This document shows, piece by piece, positions 50,679 through 57,813 of a stretch of 64,000 bases of DNA; the stretch's first letter is position 1, and the number at the start of each line of letters is the position of its first letter. The notes under the pieces were generated by a model that did not search any database, was not told the origin of the DNA, and was given only the letters and a program-made list of their open reading frames with translations. The stretch covers positions 62,001 through 126,000 of the forward strand of contig CAKQGN010000004.1 of NCBI GenBank assembly GCA_934233745.1, in the 5' to 3' direction. Origin of the DNA: an uncultured Clostridia bacterium. GTDB lineage: Bacteria; Bacillota; Clostridia; Christensenellales; CAG-917. The position numbers and the translations under genes were made by a program.

Positions 50679-52573
50679 TTTTTCACCACTGCGATACGGT
50701 CGAGTCCTTCCATATCTTTGAGGATTTCAACGTCGTATTTTTCAAAAATTGCCTTGATATCGTTTGATTGGTTCACACCGAATTCCACAAGCAAAATGCC
50801 GTTCTCTTTGAGGTGTTCGTCCAGTTTGTTTGCGATAATGCGGTAAAATTTCAAGCCGTCGCTGTCGCCGTCAAGCGCGAGTTGCGGCTCGAAATCTTTG
50901 ACTTTTGCATCGAGTTTTGCAACGTCCGATGTGGGAATATACGGCGGATTTGACACGATAACGTCAAACTTCTTGTTTGCAACCGCACTCCACATATCGC
51001 CCTTTGAAAAGTCCACTCTGACTCCCGTATTGAGAGAGTTTGCAAGCGCGACGTCTATTGCGCCCACACTCACGTCGCACGCGCTGACTTTTGCGTTGGT
51101 ATTCTTTGCGATTGCCACGGCGATTGCGCCGCTTCCCGTACACAAATCAAGCACGTCGCACTGAGCGTCAACGCTCTTTTCTTTTATGACGGCAATCGCT
51201 TTTTCCACAAGTTCCTCGGTTTCGGGACGAGGGATAAGCACGTTTTGATTTACCGCAATCTTTATGCCGTAAAACTCGCAATATCCGAGCGCATATTGAA
51301 GAGGTGTGCCGTCGGACATTTTTTTCGCAATCGCCTCGGCATTGTCATATTCGGCTTTCGTAAGAGTTTTGAGGGATTGAAGTTCGCTTCTCTTCTTGCC
51401 CGTAACCTCGACAAGCAACCAATCGATATCCGCATCGTCGGCATCTTTTGCAATGTTTTGAAGTTTGGCTCTCGCCACGCCGTATGGCACTTTTATATCG
51501 AATTTTCTCTCTTCGAGATTGGGATTTTCATCCATGGCAAGCACGGTTTTGAAAGCTGTGATAGACACTTCGAGCATATCGTCCGTCGGCTCTTTGGTGG
51601 TGAGTTTTTGAAGTGCCATACCGGGCGCACGCAGAATTCTTACAAACAGGCAATCGCTCTTTGCAAGCAACTTCAGAAGCTCATAGGAAACGCCTGCCAC
51701 AACCGGCAAAAACAACAGCTTGAATCCGAGTTTTATGAGCGCGTTCAGCACCTTGTAACCGCCGACCGAGTCGGGCACTGCAAGGCCGCACTTTTCAATC
51801 ATAAAGTTGACAAGCACAAACACCATTATGCTTACCGCAATCACGAAAAACAGGAATGTCGTTCCGCAACGAGAATGTTCTCTGGGCATATGCTTTGCGT
51901 TCTCGACCGTAAGATCGAGTCCGCGCTCGTAGCAGGATATGACTTTATGCTCCGCGCCGTGATACATAAACACTCTGCGCACGTCTTTCATCATCGTGAC
52001 AAGCAAAATGTAACAGATAAAAATCAAAAGCATCAATCCGCCTTCGATAAGGCTGTACCAAAGGCTTTTGAGCGACGAGGACGCAATTGCGGCGATATTG
52101 TCGCAAATAAGCGATGCCAAAAAATTCGGCAAAAACACAAACAACCCTATCGCAAGCAGCACTCCAAGCACGACGGAAAAGCCCATGAGAATGTTCATCG
52201 GATTGATTTTTAGCTTGTCCGCCACCCACTTGTCAAACTTTGAAGGCTCGGCATAATCGCCGTACACTTCCGCAGAGCGCATCATTATGCCCGTGCCTTG
52301 AATAAGTTGCGTAAACAGGTTTACAACGCCTCTCACAAACGGCAAACGCAAAAAAACATTGCGCTGTTTTGCGTCCTTTGTGTACTTGCTTTCGACGGTT
52401 ATGTCACCGTCGGGAGTGCGAACGGCGGTTGCAATCGAGCGCGCGCCCTTCATCATGACTCCTTCAAGCACGGCTTGACCGCCTATGTTCGTTCTGCGCA
52501 CGACTTTGGTTTTTCTGTCGATAACGTTTTTGGGTTTCGACTCTTTGACTTTTTTCGATTTCTTATCTTCCAT
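50675..52573 (-). CDS. prmC: DUF1385 (YqhQ) membrane protein fused to release-factor glutamine methyltransferase PrmC
   Basis: A 632-residue fusion. Residues 25-345 are DUF1385: IGGQAVLEGVMMKG (30-43), FMYHGAEHKVISCYE (202-216), HSRCGT (233-238) and four to five membrane helices (125-160, 175-195, 240-260, 280-300). Residues 360-632 are PrmC/HemK: an N-terminal helical domain, LIPRPETEELVEKA (446-459), the SAM motif VLDLCTGSGAIAVAI (474-488) and catalytic NPPY (542-545). PrmC methylates the GGQ Gln of release factors; the next gene is prfA. In most bacteria DUF1385 and prmC are neighbouring but separate. The ATG at 52573 is chosen because the earlier in-frame GTG lies inside the rpmE terminator; no strong ribosome site is seen. 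Confidence 0.9.
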   Translation of the reverse strand: MEDKKSKKVKESKPKNVIDRKTKVVRRTNIGGQAVLEGVMMKGARSIATAVRTPDGDITVESKYTKDAKQRNVFLRLPFVRGVVNLFTQLIQGTGIMMRSAEVYGDYAEPSKFDKWVADKLKINPMNILMGFSVVLGVLLAIGLFVFLPNFLASLICDNIAAIASSSLKSLWYSLIEGGLMLLIFICYILLVTMMKDVRRVFMYHGAEHKVISCYERGLDLTVENAKHMPREHSRCGTTFLFFVIAVSIMVFVLVNFMIEKCGLAVPDSVGGYKVLNALIKLGFKLLFLPVVAGVSYELLKLLAKSDCLFVRILRAPGMALQKLTTKEPTDDMLEVSITAFKTVLAMDENPNLEERKFDIKVPYGVARAKLQNIAKDADDADIDWLLVEVTGKKRSELQSLKTLTKAEYDNAEAIAKKMSDGTPLQYALGYCEFYGIKIAVNQNVLIPRPETEELVEKAIAVIKEKSVDAQCDVLDLCTGSGAIAVAIAKNTNAKVSACDVSVGAIDVALANSLNTGVRVDFSKGDMWSAVANKKFDVIVSNPPYIPTSDVAKLDAKVKDFEPQLALDGDSDGLKFYRIIANKLDEHLKENGILLVEFGVNQSNDIKAIFEKYDVEILKDMEGLDRIAVVKK

Positions 52574-52593
52574 AATTTGTCGGGTGAAATAGT

Positions 52594-52626
52594 AAAATGC
52601 AGACACGTCTGACGTGTCTGCATTTT
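52594..52626 (-). terminator. Terminator of rpmE
   Basis: A perfect 15-bp stem, AAAATGCAGACACGT with ACGTGTCTGCATTTT, loop CTG on the plus strand. It lies between rpmE and the DUF1385-prmC gene and ends in a T-run on the minus strand. Confidence 0.9.
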
Positions 52627-52635
52627 CCTTTTGAG

Positions 52636-52842
52636 TTAGTCGAGATTGTATCTCTTCTTGAATTTGTCGACACGTCCACCGGTGTCAACAAGTTTTTGTT
52701 TGCCCGTGAAGTACGGATGGCACTTGGAGCAAATTTCAACACGAAGTTCGTTGACGTTTTTGGTTGTACCCGTCTGGAATGTGTTTCCGCACGCACACAC
52801 GACTGTTACGTCATGGTAATCGGGATGGATTCCTTCTTTCAT
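52636..52842 (-). CDS. rpmE: 50S ribosomal protein L31 (zinc-binding type)
   Basis: A 68-residue L31. MKEGIHPDYHDVTVVCACG, with Cys 16 and 18, and EICSKCHPYFTGKQK, with Cys 37 and 40, supply the zinc ligands of the C+ form. The ATG at 52842 has AGGAG eight bases upstream. It is transcribed upstream of DUF1385-prmC-prfA, a common Firmicute arrangement, with a strong hairpin between. Confidence 0.95.
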   Translation of the reverse strand: MKEGIHPDYHDVTVVCACGNTFQTGTTKNVNELRVEICSKCHPYFTGKQKLVDTGGRVDKFKKRYNLD

Positions 52843-53000
52843 TTTGATTCTCCTGATTCGTTTTTCTATACCCACACGCGCCAGTAAGTTACGCGAATAT
52901 GATATAAAGTTTCTTTATTATATAAACACTTTTTTCAAAAGTCAAGCAAAGATGACAGCCAATTTTTATTAAATGTTTTTTAATGCTTTGCCCTATATGA

Positions 53001-53705
53001 CTAAACGATTGTTTTAAGCAATAGATTTCTTGTTTCTTCCAACGTCGTATCGGTAAGTTTTCTCTCGCTCTTTTCGGACGTTATCGTGCCCTTAAAAACA
53101 ACCTCGACGGGACACTTGTCCAAAACAAAATAATTGTCCGCGCAAAGCAAACACTCGTCGATTGCGTGAGTGACGAAAATCGCCGTTTTTTGCGTCTTTG
53201 CCTGCATGGAAACAAACAGTTTTATAAGCCTTGATTTGAGTGCGGTATCGAGGGCTTTGAAAGGCTCGTCAAGCAACAAAACGTCGGATGGGTACAAAAA
53301 CGCCCTTGCCATACTCGCTCGTTGGGCTTGTCCGCCGCTTATTTCGCCGGGAAGGCTTCTGAGTACGTCGGATATTTCAAGTTCGCAAGCGATTTGTTCT
53401 ATGGCGGTTTTGCGTTCGTTTTTATCCTTGATTGCGCCTTTAAGCACCAAATCAAGGTTTTTATACACCGAAATCGTAGGGATTAACCTGTCTTTTTGAA
53501 AAATATAACTTACTCCGCCTTCGCAACCCTCGACGCTTCCTTCATAAGATTTTATGCCTGCCAAAGCGTTGAGCAGAGTGGTTTTCCCAACGCCGCTACC
53601 ACCAAGCACAACGTTGATTTTGCCCCGCTCGAATGTGATTGCAAAGTCCTCGAATATGGTCTTTTGCTCATATGAGCATGTGAAATTTTTGACCGAAACA
53701 TCCAT
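53001..53705 (-). CDS. ABC importer ATP-binding protein (SsuB/TauB/ThiZ-like)
   Basis: A 234-residue ATPase. Walker A is LGGSGVGKTTLLNAL (about 36-50), the signature GEISGGQAQRASMARAF (about 125-141), Walker B VLLLDEPFKALD, and the H-loop FVTHAIDE. The short core without C-terminal extension fits importers of the nitrate/sulfonate/pyrimidine type. Its ATG at 53705 shares one base with the permease stop (TAATG), with GGAGG ten bases upstream. It is the last gene of the TM1266-ABC operon. Confidence 0.88.
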   Translation of the reverse strand: MDVSVKNFTCSYEQKTIFEDFAITFERGKINVVLGGSGVGKTTLLNALAGIKSYEGSVEGCEGGVSYIFQKDRLIPTISVYKNLDLVLKGAIKDKNERKTAIEQIACELEISDVLRSLPGEISGGQAQRASMARAFLYPSDVLLLDEPFKALDTALKSRLIKLFVSMQAKTQKTAIFVTHAIDECLLCADNYFVLDKCPVEVVFKGTITSEKSERKLTDTTLEETRNLLLKTIV

Positions 53706-54493
53706 TATCTCGTCGCCTCCCACACCTTTTTGAGTATCGCCACAACCCCTTCAAGCACAAAGCCGAATACGATTGCAACAAGCGTCCATGCAAGCAAATA
53801 TTCAATCTCGAAAGTTGCGTTTGCCGTCTGAATTTTGCCGCCTATACTCTTCGATACACTCGCCAGAATCTCCGCCGCCACAACCACTTTGAGAGTGAGC
53901 GAAAGCGTTGATTTGCTCGTGTCGAAAAGACAAGGCGCAATCGAGGGAAGATAAATGCCGAAAGCAACGTTCAAAGGCTTGACTTTGTATACCTTTGCCA
54001 TCTCCAAAAGGTCTTTGTCCACCCCCACTATCGCCGAATAAAACGCCGAATACATTATGGGAAAAGCAATCAAAAATCCAACCGCAATCGCCATAGCGTT
54101 GCTCGACATAAACGCGTATAGAATGAGAATCACCGCAACAGTCGGCGCAGAGCGCAACAGCGACACTATGGGCGAAATCACCCTGTGCAAAGGGGTGAAA
54201 AGTCCGCCCAGCACCGCAAACAGCATCGCAATGGCAAATGCGTTTACAAAGCAAATGAGCGTGCGCAAAATCGACGCGCCAACGCTCGTCCAAAAGCCTT
54301 TTTCGCCGCCGAGGGCAAAAAAGCGCGCAAGCACCGCCGAGGGCATAGGCAACACCAAAGGATTGCCCTTTGCCTTTGCCCAAATCGCCCACACGGCAAG
54401 CACCACGCCAAGCGCAACAAGCGGATATACGATGTTTTCAACAATCAGCTTTGCGCTTTTTTTGTCGATTTTGATTTGTTTTTTGTCTTTCAT
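53705..54493 (-). CDS. ABC importer permease (SsuC/TauC-like)
   Basis: A 262-residue permease with six hydrophobic segments. The cytoplasmic EAA-like loop, MAKVYKVKPLNVAFGIYLPS at about 165-184, is in the expected place for contact with the ATPase. It begins four bases after the lipoprotein stop and shares one base with the ATPase start, so the three components are tightly coupled. Confidence 0.88.
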   Translation of the reverse strand: MKDKKQIKIDKKSAKLIVENIVYPLVALGVVLAVWAIWAKAKGNPLVLPMPSAVLARFFALGGEKGFWTSVGASILRTLICFVNAFAIAMLFAVLGGLFTPLHRVISPIVSLLRSAPTVAVILILYAFMSSNAMAIAVGFLIAFPIMYSAFYSAIVGVDKDLLEMAKVYKVKPLNVAFGIYLPSIAPCLFDTSKSTLSLTLKVVVAAEILASVSKSIGGKIQTANATFEIEYLLAWTLVAIVFGFVLEGVVAILKKVWEATR

Positions 54494-54497
54494 ACAA

Positions 54498-55508
54498 TCA
54501 GAATATCAAAGATTGCGCGCTTTTCCAATCGATATCGTTTCCTTTTGCGTCCTTTGGCATAACTTTTTCAAGAAAAGTGATTACTTGCGCTTTTTGAGTA
54601 TCGTCAAGTCGAGTTGCGTTGACGGCGCACCTATCGATTGCGATTGCGGGAAAATTTGCGCTTTCATACAAGTTTTGTTTTGCAAAATTCGTCACGTCTG
54701 CTTTGTTGTCGCTCACCCACTTTTTGTTTGCGGCAAGAGCCGTGAAAAGTCCGTCCATAAACGACTTGTCTGCGGCAAGTTTTTTGGACACGAACAACCC
54801 CGCTTGCGGATAGTTGCTTGAGCCGCTCGCTTTTGCGTATTCCGCTTGCAAATTCATCTCGGCATTGAGCGAAAGTCTCTTTGTCTGAGCTGTTGCGGCA
54901 GGCTCGCCCACCACCATAAAATCGACTTGACCGCCCTGCAAAAGTTGCGCCGCGGCAGTGCCGTCGGCGGCGTATCTCACGCTCACCTGATTTGCGTTTG
55001 GCGTGGTGCTTTCGTCAACGATTTCTACGCCGTTTGCTTTCAAAACGTACCTGAACACCAGTCCCGGAACGCCGGTTTGACCAATGCAAGCCACTTTTTT
55101 GCCCTTGATGTCGCCAATGCTTATCTCTCCGCCCTTTTCGGTTTTGCCAACCATATACAAGCTGCCGTCCACCGCAATTCCGACGAGTTTGTATTCCGCG
55201 CCTTGTCTTATGAGGTTTGCGCCACCGTTGACGGGCATAATGACGATATCGCTCGTCTTAGATGACATCTCGGAAGCGATATTTGCAGGCTTGACAACCT
55301 TATATGTTACTGCTATATCTCCGATTTTTTTATTGTCGGTTGCAAGGCGGAGCATCGCGAGCGCAGGTGTCCCTTCGGGCGCAGCAAACGTTACGCTCGT
55401 CGTATCCTTGTCGCTCGGGTTTTGGTTGCACGCAACAAGCGATACGCACACAATCAAAACAAGTGCCAAAACCGCAATAATCGCGGCAAATTTGTTTGTT
55501 TTTTTCAT
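54498..55508 (-). CDS. ABC importer substrate-binding lipoprotein (NMT1/SsuA-like)
   Basis: A 336-residue lipoprotein with lipobox LVAC (C27). The mature part starts with a FAAPEGTPALAMLRLA strand-helix and continues with SDIVIMPVNGGANLIRQG and GKKVACIGQTGVPGL, the two-lobed fold of NMT1/THI5/SsuA proteins. Such proteins bind sulfonates, nitrate, taurine or thiamin-pyrimidine precursors; which one cannot be read here. The start at 55508 follows GAGG. It lies 50 bases after the TM1266-like gene and behind the structured leader. Confidence 0.85.
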   Translation of the reverse strand: MKKTNKFAAIIAVLALVLIVCVSLVACNQNPSDKDTTSVTFAAPEGTPALAMLRLATDNKKIGDIAVTYKVVKPANIASEMSSKTSDIVIMPVNGGANLIRQGAEYKLVGIAVDGSLYMVGKTEKGGEISIGDIKGKKVACIGQTGVPGLVFRYVLKANGVEIVDESTTPNANQVSVRYAADGTAAAQLLQGGQVDFMVVGEPAATAQTKRLSLNAEMNLQAEYAKASGSSNYPQAGLFVSKKLAADKSFMDGLFTALAANKKWVSDNKADVTNFAKQNLYESANFPAIAIDRCAVNATRLDDTQKAQVITFLEKVMPKDAKGNDIDWKSAQSLIF

Positions 55509-55558
55509 AGTTTTATACCTCAAAAATTTATTTTTATATTGAAAATCTTTATTTTCCG

Positions 55559-55804
55559 TTATACCTCAAACGACGTGATTGCCGACTTCACCGACAAACT
55601 TTCAAATCGCCCGAGTTTGCCCGTAAGCGCGGATATGCGCTCTTGCGTACCCTCAACTATCAATGCAATGGCGTTTGCTTCCTCTCTCGGCACGCCCATG
55701 CGTCCGATAATAATATCCGCAAAATCGCTCAAAACTTTCTGCATTTCAACAGCGACAGCCTTGTCGCCTCTAAGCACAATGCCTACAACTCCGATTCTTT
55801 TCAT
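55559..55804 (-). CDS. TM1266-family ACT-like regulator
   Basis: An 81-residue protein with an ACT-like beta-alpha pattern: MKRIGVVGIVLRGDKAVAVE, then MQKVLSDFADIIIGRMG and a second strand ALIVEGTQERISALTG. It matches the TM1266 family, annotated as iron-only hydrogenase system regulator because it often sits with hydrogenase maturation genes. Here it leads an ABC importer operon instead. A strong AGGAG site follows directly after the terminator hairpin of the leader. Confidence 0.8.
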   Translation of the reverse strand: MKRIGVVGIVLRGDKAVAVEMQKVLSDFADIIIGRMGVPREEANAIALIVEGTQERISALTGKLGRFESLSVKSAITSFEV

Positions 55805-55979
55805 AAATAGCTCCTTTCAAAAAAAATGCGCCACCTCAAACGGTAGCGCAAAAATGCTGCGATTTTGCTCGTCATCTTACACTCCGTTCTATTGTCGGCT
55901 TTTTGCCATCGTTTCGGGCGCACCCTACACTCCGTTTTGCCGACGCACATTGTTTTTGATTCGATATTTTTTTATCTAT
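55805..55979 (-). promoter_or_regulatory. Structured leader with terminator upstream of the TM1266-ABC operon (candidate riboswitch/attenuator)
   Basis: About 175 bases of leader on the minus strand. It has two copies of AACGGAGTGTA (around 55926-55937 and 55878-55888), the first enclosed by helix GTCGGC/GCCGAC (55944-55939 with 55899-55894) with an inner GGG/CCC hairpin. The end is a 9-bp stem TGCGCUACC/GGUGGCGCA (55850-55827) and eight T residues (55826-55819), directly before AGGAG and the ATG. The design is that of transcription attenuation. I match it to no known riboswitch class. Confidence 0.55.
55819..55850 (-). terminator. Intrinsic terminator at the end of the TM1266 leader
   Basis: TGCGCTACC and GGTGGCGCA pair (one G-U) around GTTTGA, followed by eight T residues, only nine bases before the AGGAG site. 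Confidence 0.8.
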
Positions 55980-55985
55980 ACGTTG

Positions 55986-56014
55986 ATTTTACGATATTTT
56001 GGTTATCTTGTCAA
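55986..56014 (-). promoter_or_regulatory. Promoter of the TM1266-ABC operon
   Basis: On the minus strand TTGACA (56014-56009), 17 bases, TAAAAT (55991-55986), starting four bases after the preceding lipoprotein gene's stop. Confidence 0.75.
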
Positions 56015-56017
56015 GCG

Positions 56018-57811
56018 TTAAAAACCAAAGAGCAATGCCGCTCCCAAAATTTTGCTGTCGAGCAGAGTCGGCATATATTCGGTTTCCATCGTCTTTTCGT
56101 CCACATCTTGTTCAAACAACGACCATTTCGCAATTTTTTTGATTGCGGCTGCGCTCTTTGAATTTTCGGCGTAATAGTCACCGACAAACGCTTTCAAATC
56201 CGCCTTTACGCTCGGAATACAAGCGGCGATTTTGTTGCTTACGTCGTCGATTTTGCCGATTTGCCAGTTGTACCACTGCTTGATGTAAGGCATGGTGTCT
56301 TCGGTTGGCTCGGCAGGGCGCGGATAGGGACAATCTTCCCCCAACAAGCCCTCGATGCCGGTGAACGCCGCTATGTTGTACAGCGCAGTGAGGTTCTCTT
56401 GGGTTGGGTTAAGCTCGAAATCATAGTATGCTTGTTTCATTTTTTCGATGTTTACGTTGAAAAGCAGTGCGCCGAGCATAGTTGTGAACATATCTTGTGA
56501 GATTATGTCGGGGTGCGACGGCACAAATTTGTCGCTTTCGATTTTTGCAACGATATCGGAAAAGTTGAGGAGCAAGTCGAGAACGATGAGGGGCATTGCT
56601 TTTTGATAGCCCTCCGTGCCCTGCTTGCACACTCTTTCTATGAGTGCGTTTATGCCGTTTCGGTCAAACTTGCCGCTCGCCATAACGCCGTCGATTACCC
56701 TTGCAGACAGTATGACTTTGTTGAGCGAATTTGTCGTATCGTCAAGAGTTTTGTCCTTTTCGAGCTTGGCTTGTTTCAAAAAGTCGTTGATGAAATCGGA
56801 GCTTGAGAGCACGCTCTCGCTTGCGATTGCAACCTCGCAAAGAGAGGGAATGACGTCAACCGCCATATACGCATACTTTGCGTAGGTGATGATTTGCGAA
56901 TAGAGTGTTGAAGATATGCTCTTGTTGTCGAAGTTATCGATAAACAAGTCGAGCGCGGCGTCGAGCTTTTTGATTTCCTCTTGCGTGAGCGCGTTTTTGA
57001 GCCTCGTGACGTTGCCCAAAAGTGCGTTGACAAGAGTTGCAAGCTCGCTTGCCGACACGTTTGAGAGCGCACCGTCTTGAACGAAAAGTTTGGAATACAG
57101 CTCGTCAGTCAAGGTGTTTACCGAGGTGTCGTAAGCAAAAGCGATAAGCTCTCCCATAGCGTTTTTGGCGTCCGAAAGAGCGTTTTGCATAGCCTGCTTT
57201 TGCTCGTCGGTTGCGTTGAGCGATTGCTCTGCAAGATTGAGAATCGCGCGATTGGTGTTGACGTTTTCGATTGCCTGCGCACTTGCGCCGCTCGTGCGCA
57301 TAATCTCTTTTACGTCGTCAAGGCGAATTACGATGCCCGAAACGGTGCTTCTGCCGTCACTGATAAGTTTTGAAATCAAATCGTACGCAAGTGAGGAAAC
57401 GTCGCTCGCGGTAAGCCCGATTTTTTTGAGCATAGGGACAAGCAGTTCGGCATTTTGCGAAAACTCTTTGAGAAGTTTTTTGCCGTCATCGCTTTGGAGA
57501 GTATCTGCAAGCGATTTTATTTTTGCGGTTTGCAAACTCGAATTTTTCACGACGTCGCAAACAAGGCTTGTCCACCCTTTTGTGACGATATAATCGCCGG
57601 CATTGTCAAGCGTGGCAACGGCGTCGTCGGACAAATCGGAACTCCATTTGGGATTTACGCCCGAAAGGAAGATTTGCTCTACCCTGTTTGTTTGCCTCGC
57701 GCGCTCTCTTTGTGCGCCGTTTTGTCCTCTTTTGTTGCACGCAACAAGGCTCATGCTCAATACAAGCACGAGAATCAGCAACAAAATAAGGGCTTTTTTC
57801 GACTTTTTCAT
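56018..57811 (-). CDS. Large alpha-helical lipoprotein, partner of an ABC exporter
   Basis: A 597-residue lipoprotein with lipobox LVAC (C25) and a long, almost entirely helical mature part. It contains coil-like stretches such as LADTLQSDDGKKLLKEFSQ and SEQSLNATDEQKQAMQ-like segments. No catalytic motif is evident. It lies two bases after the FtsX-type permease gene, after the ATPase, and so is probably the extracytoplasmic adaptor of that transporter. I recognise no named family. Confidence 0.7.
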   Translation of the reverse strand: MKKSKKALILLLILVLVLSMSLVACNKRGQNGAQRERARQTNRVEQIFLSGVNPKWSSDLSDDAVATLDNAGDYIVTKGWTSLVCDVVKNSSLQTAKIKSLADTLQSDDGKKLLKEFSQNAELLVPMLKKIGLTASDVSSLAYDLISKLISDGRSTVSGIVIRLDDVKEIMRTSGASAQAIENVNTNRAILNLAEQSLNATDEQKQAMQNALSDAKNAMGELIAFAYDTSVNTLTDELYSKLFVQDGALSNVSASELATLVNALLGNVTRLKNALTQEEIKKLDAALDLFIDNFDNKSISSTLYSQIITYAKYAYMAVDVIPSLCEVAIASESVLSSSDFINDFLKQAKLEKDKTLDDTTNSLNKVILSARVIDGVMASGKFDRNGINALIERVCKQGTEGYQKAMPLIVLDLLLNFSDIVAKIESDKFVPSHPDIISQDMFTTMLGALLFNVNIEKMKQAYYDFELNPTQENLTALYNIAAFTGIEGLLGEDCPYPRPAEPTEDTMPYIKQWYNWQIGKIDDVSNKIAACIPSVKADLKAFVGDYYAENSKSAAAIKKIAKWSLFEQDVDEKTMETEYMPTLLDSKILGAALLFGF

Positions 57812-57813
57812 AT

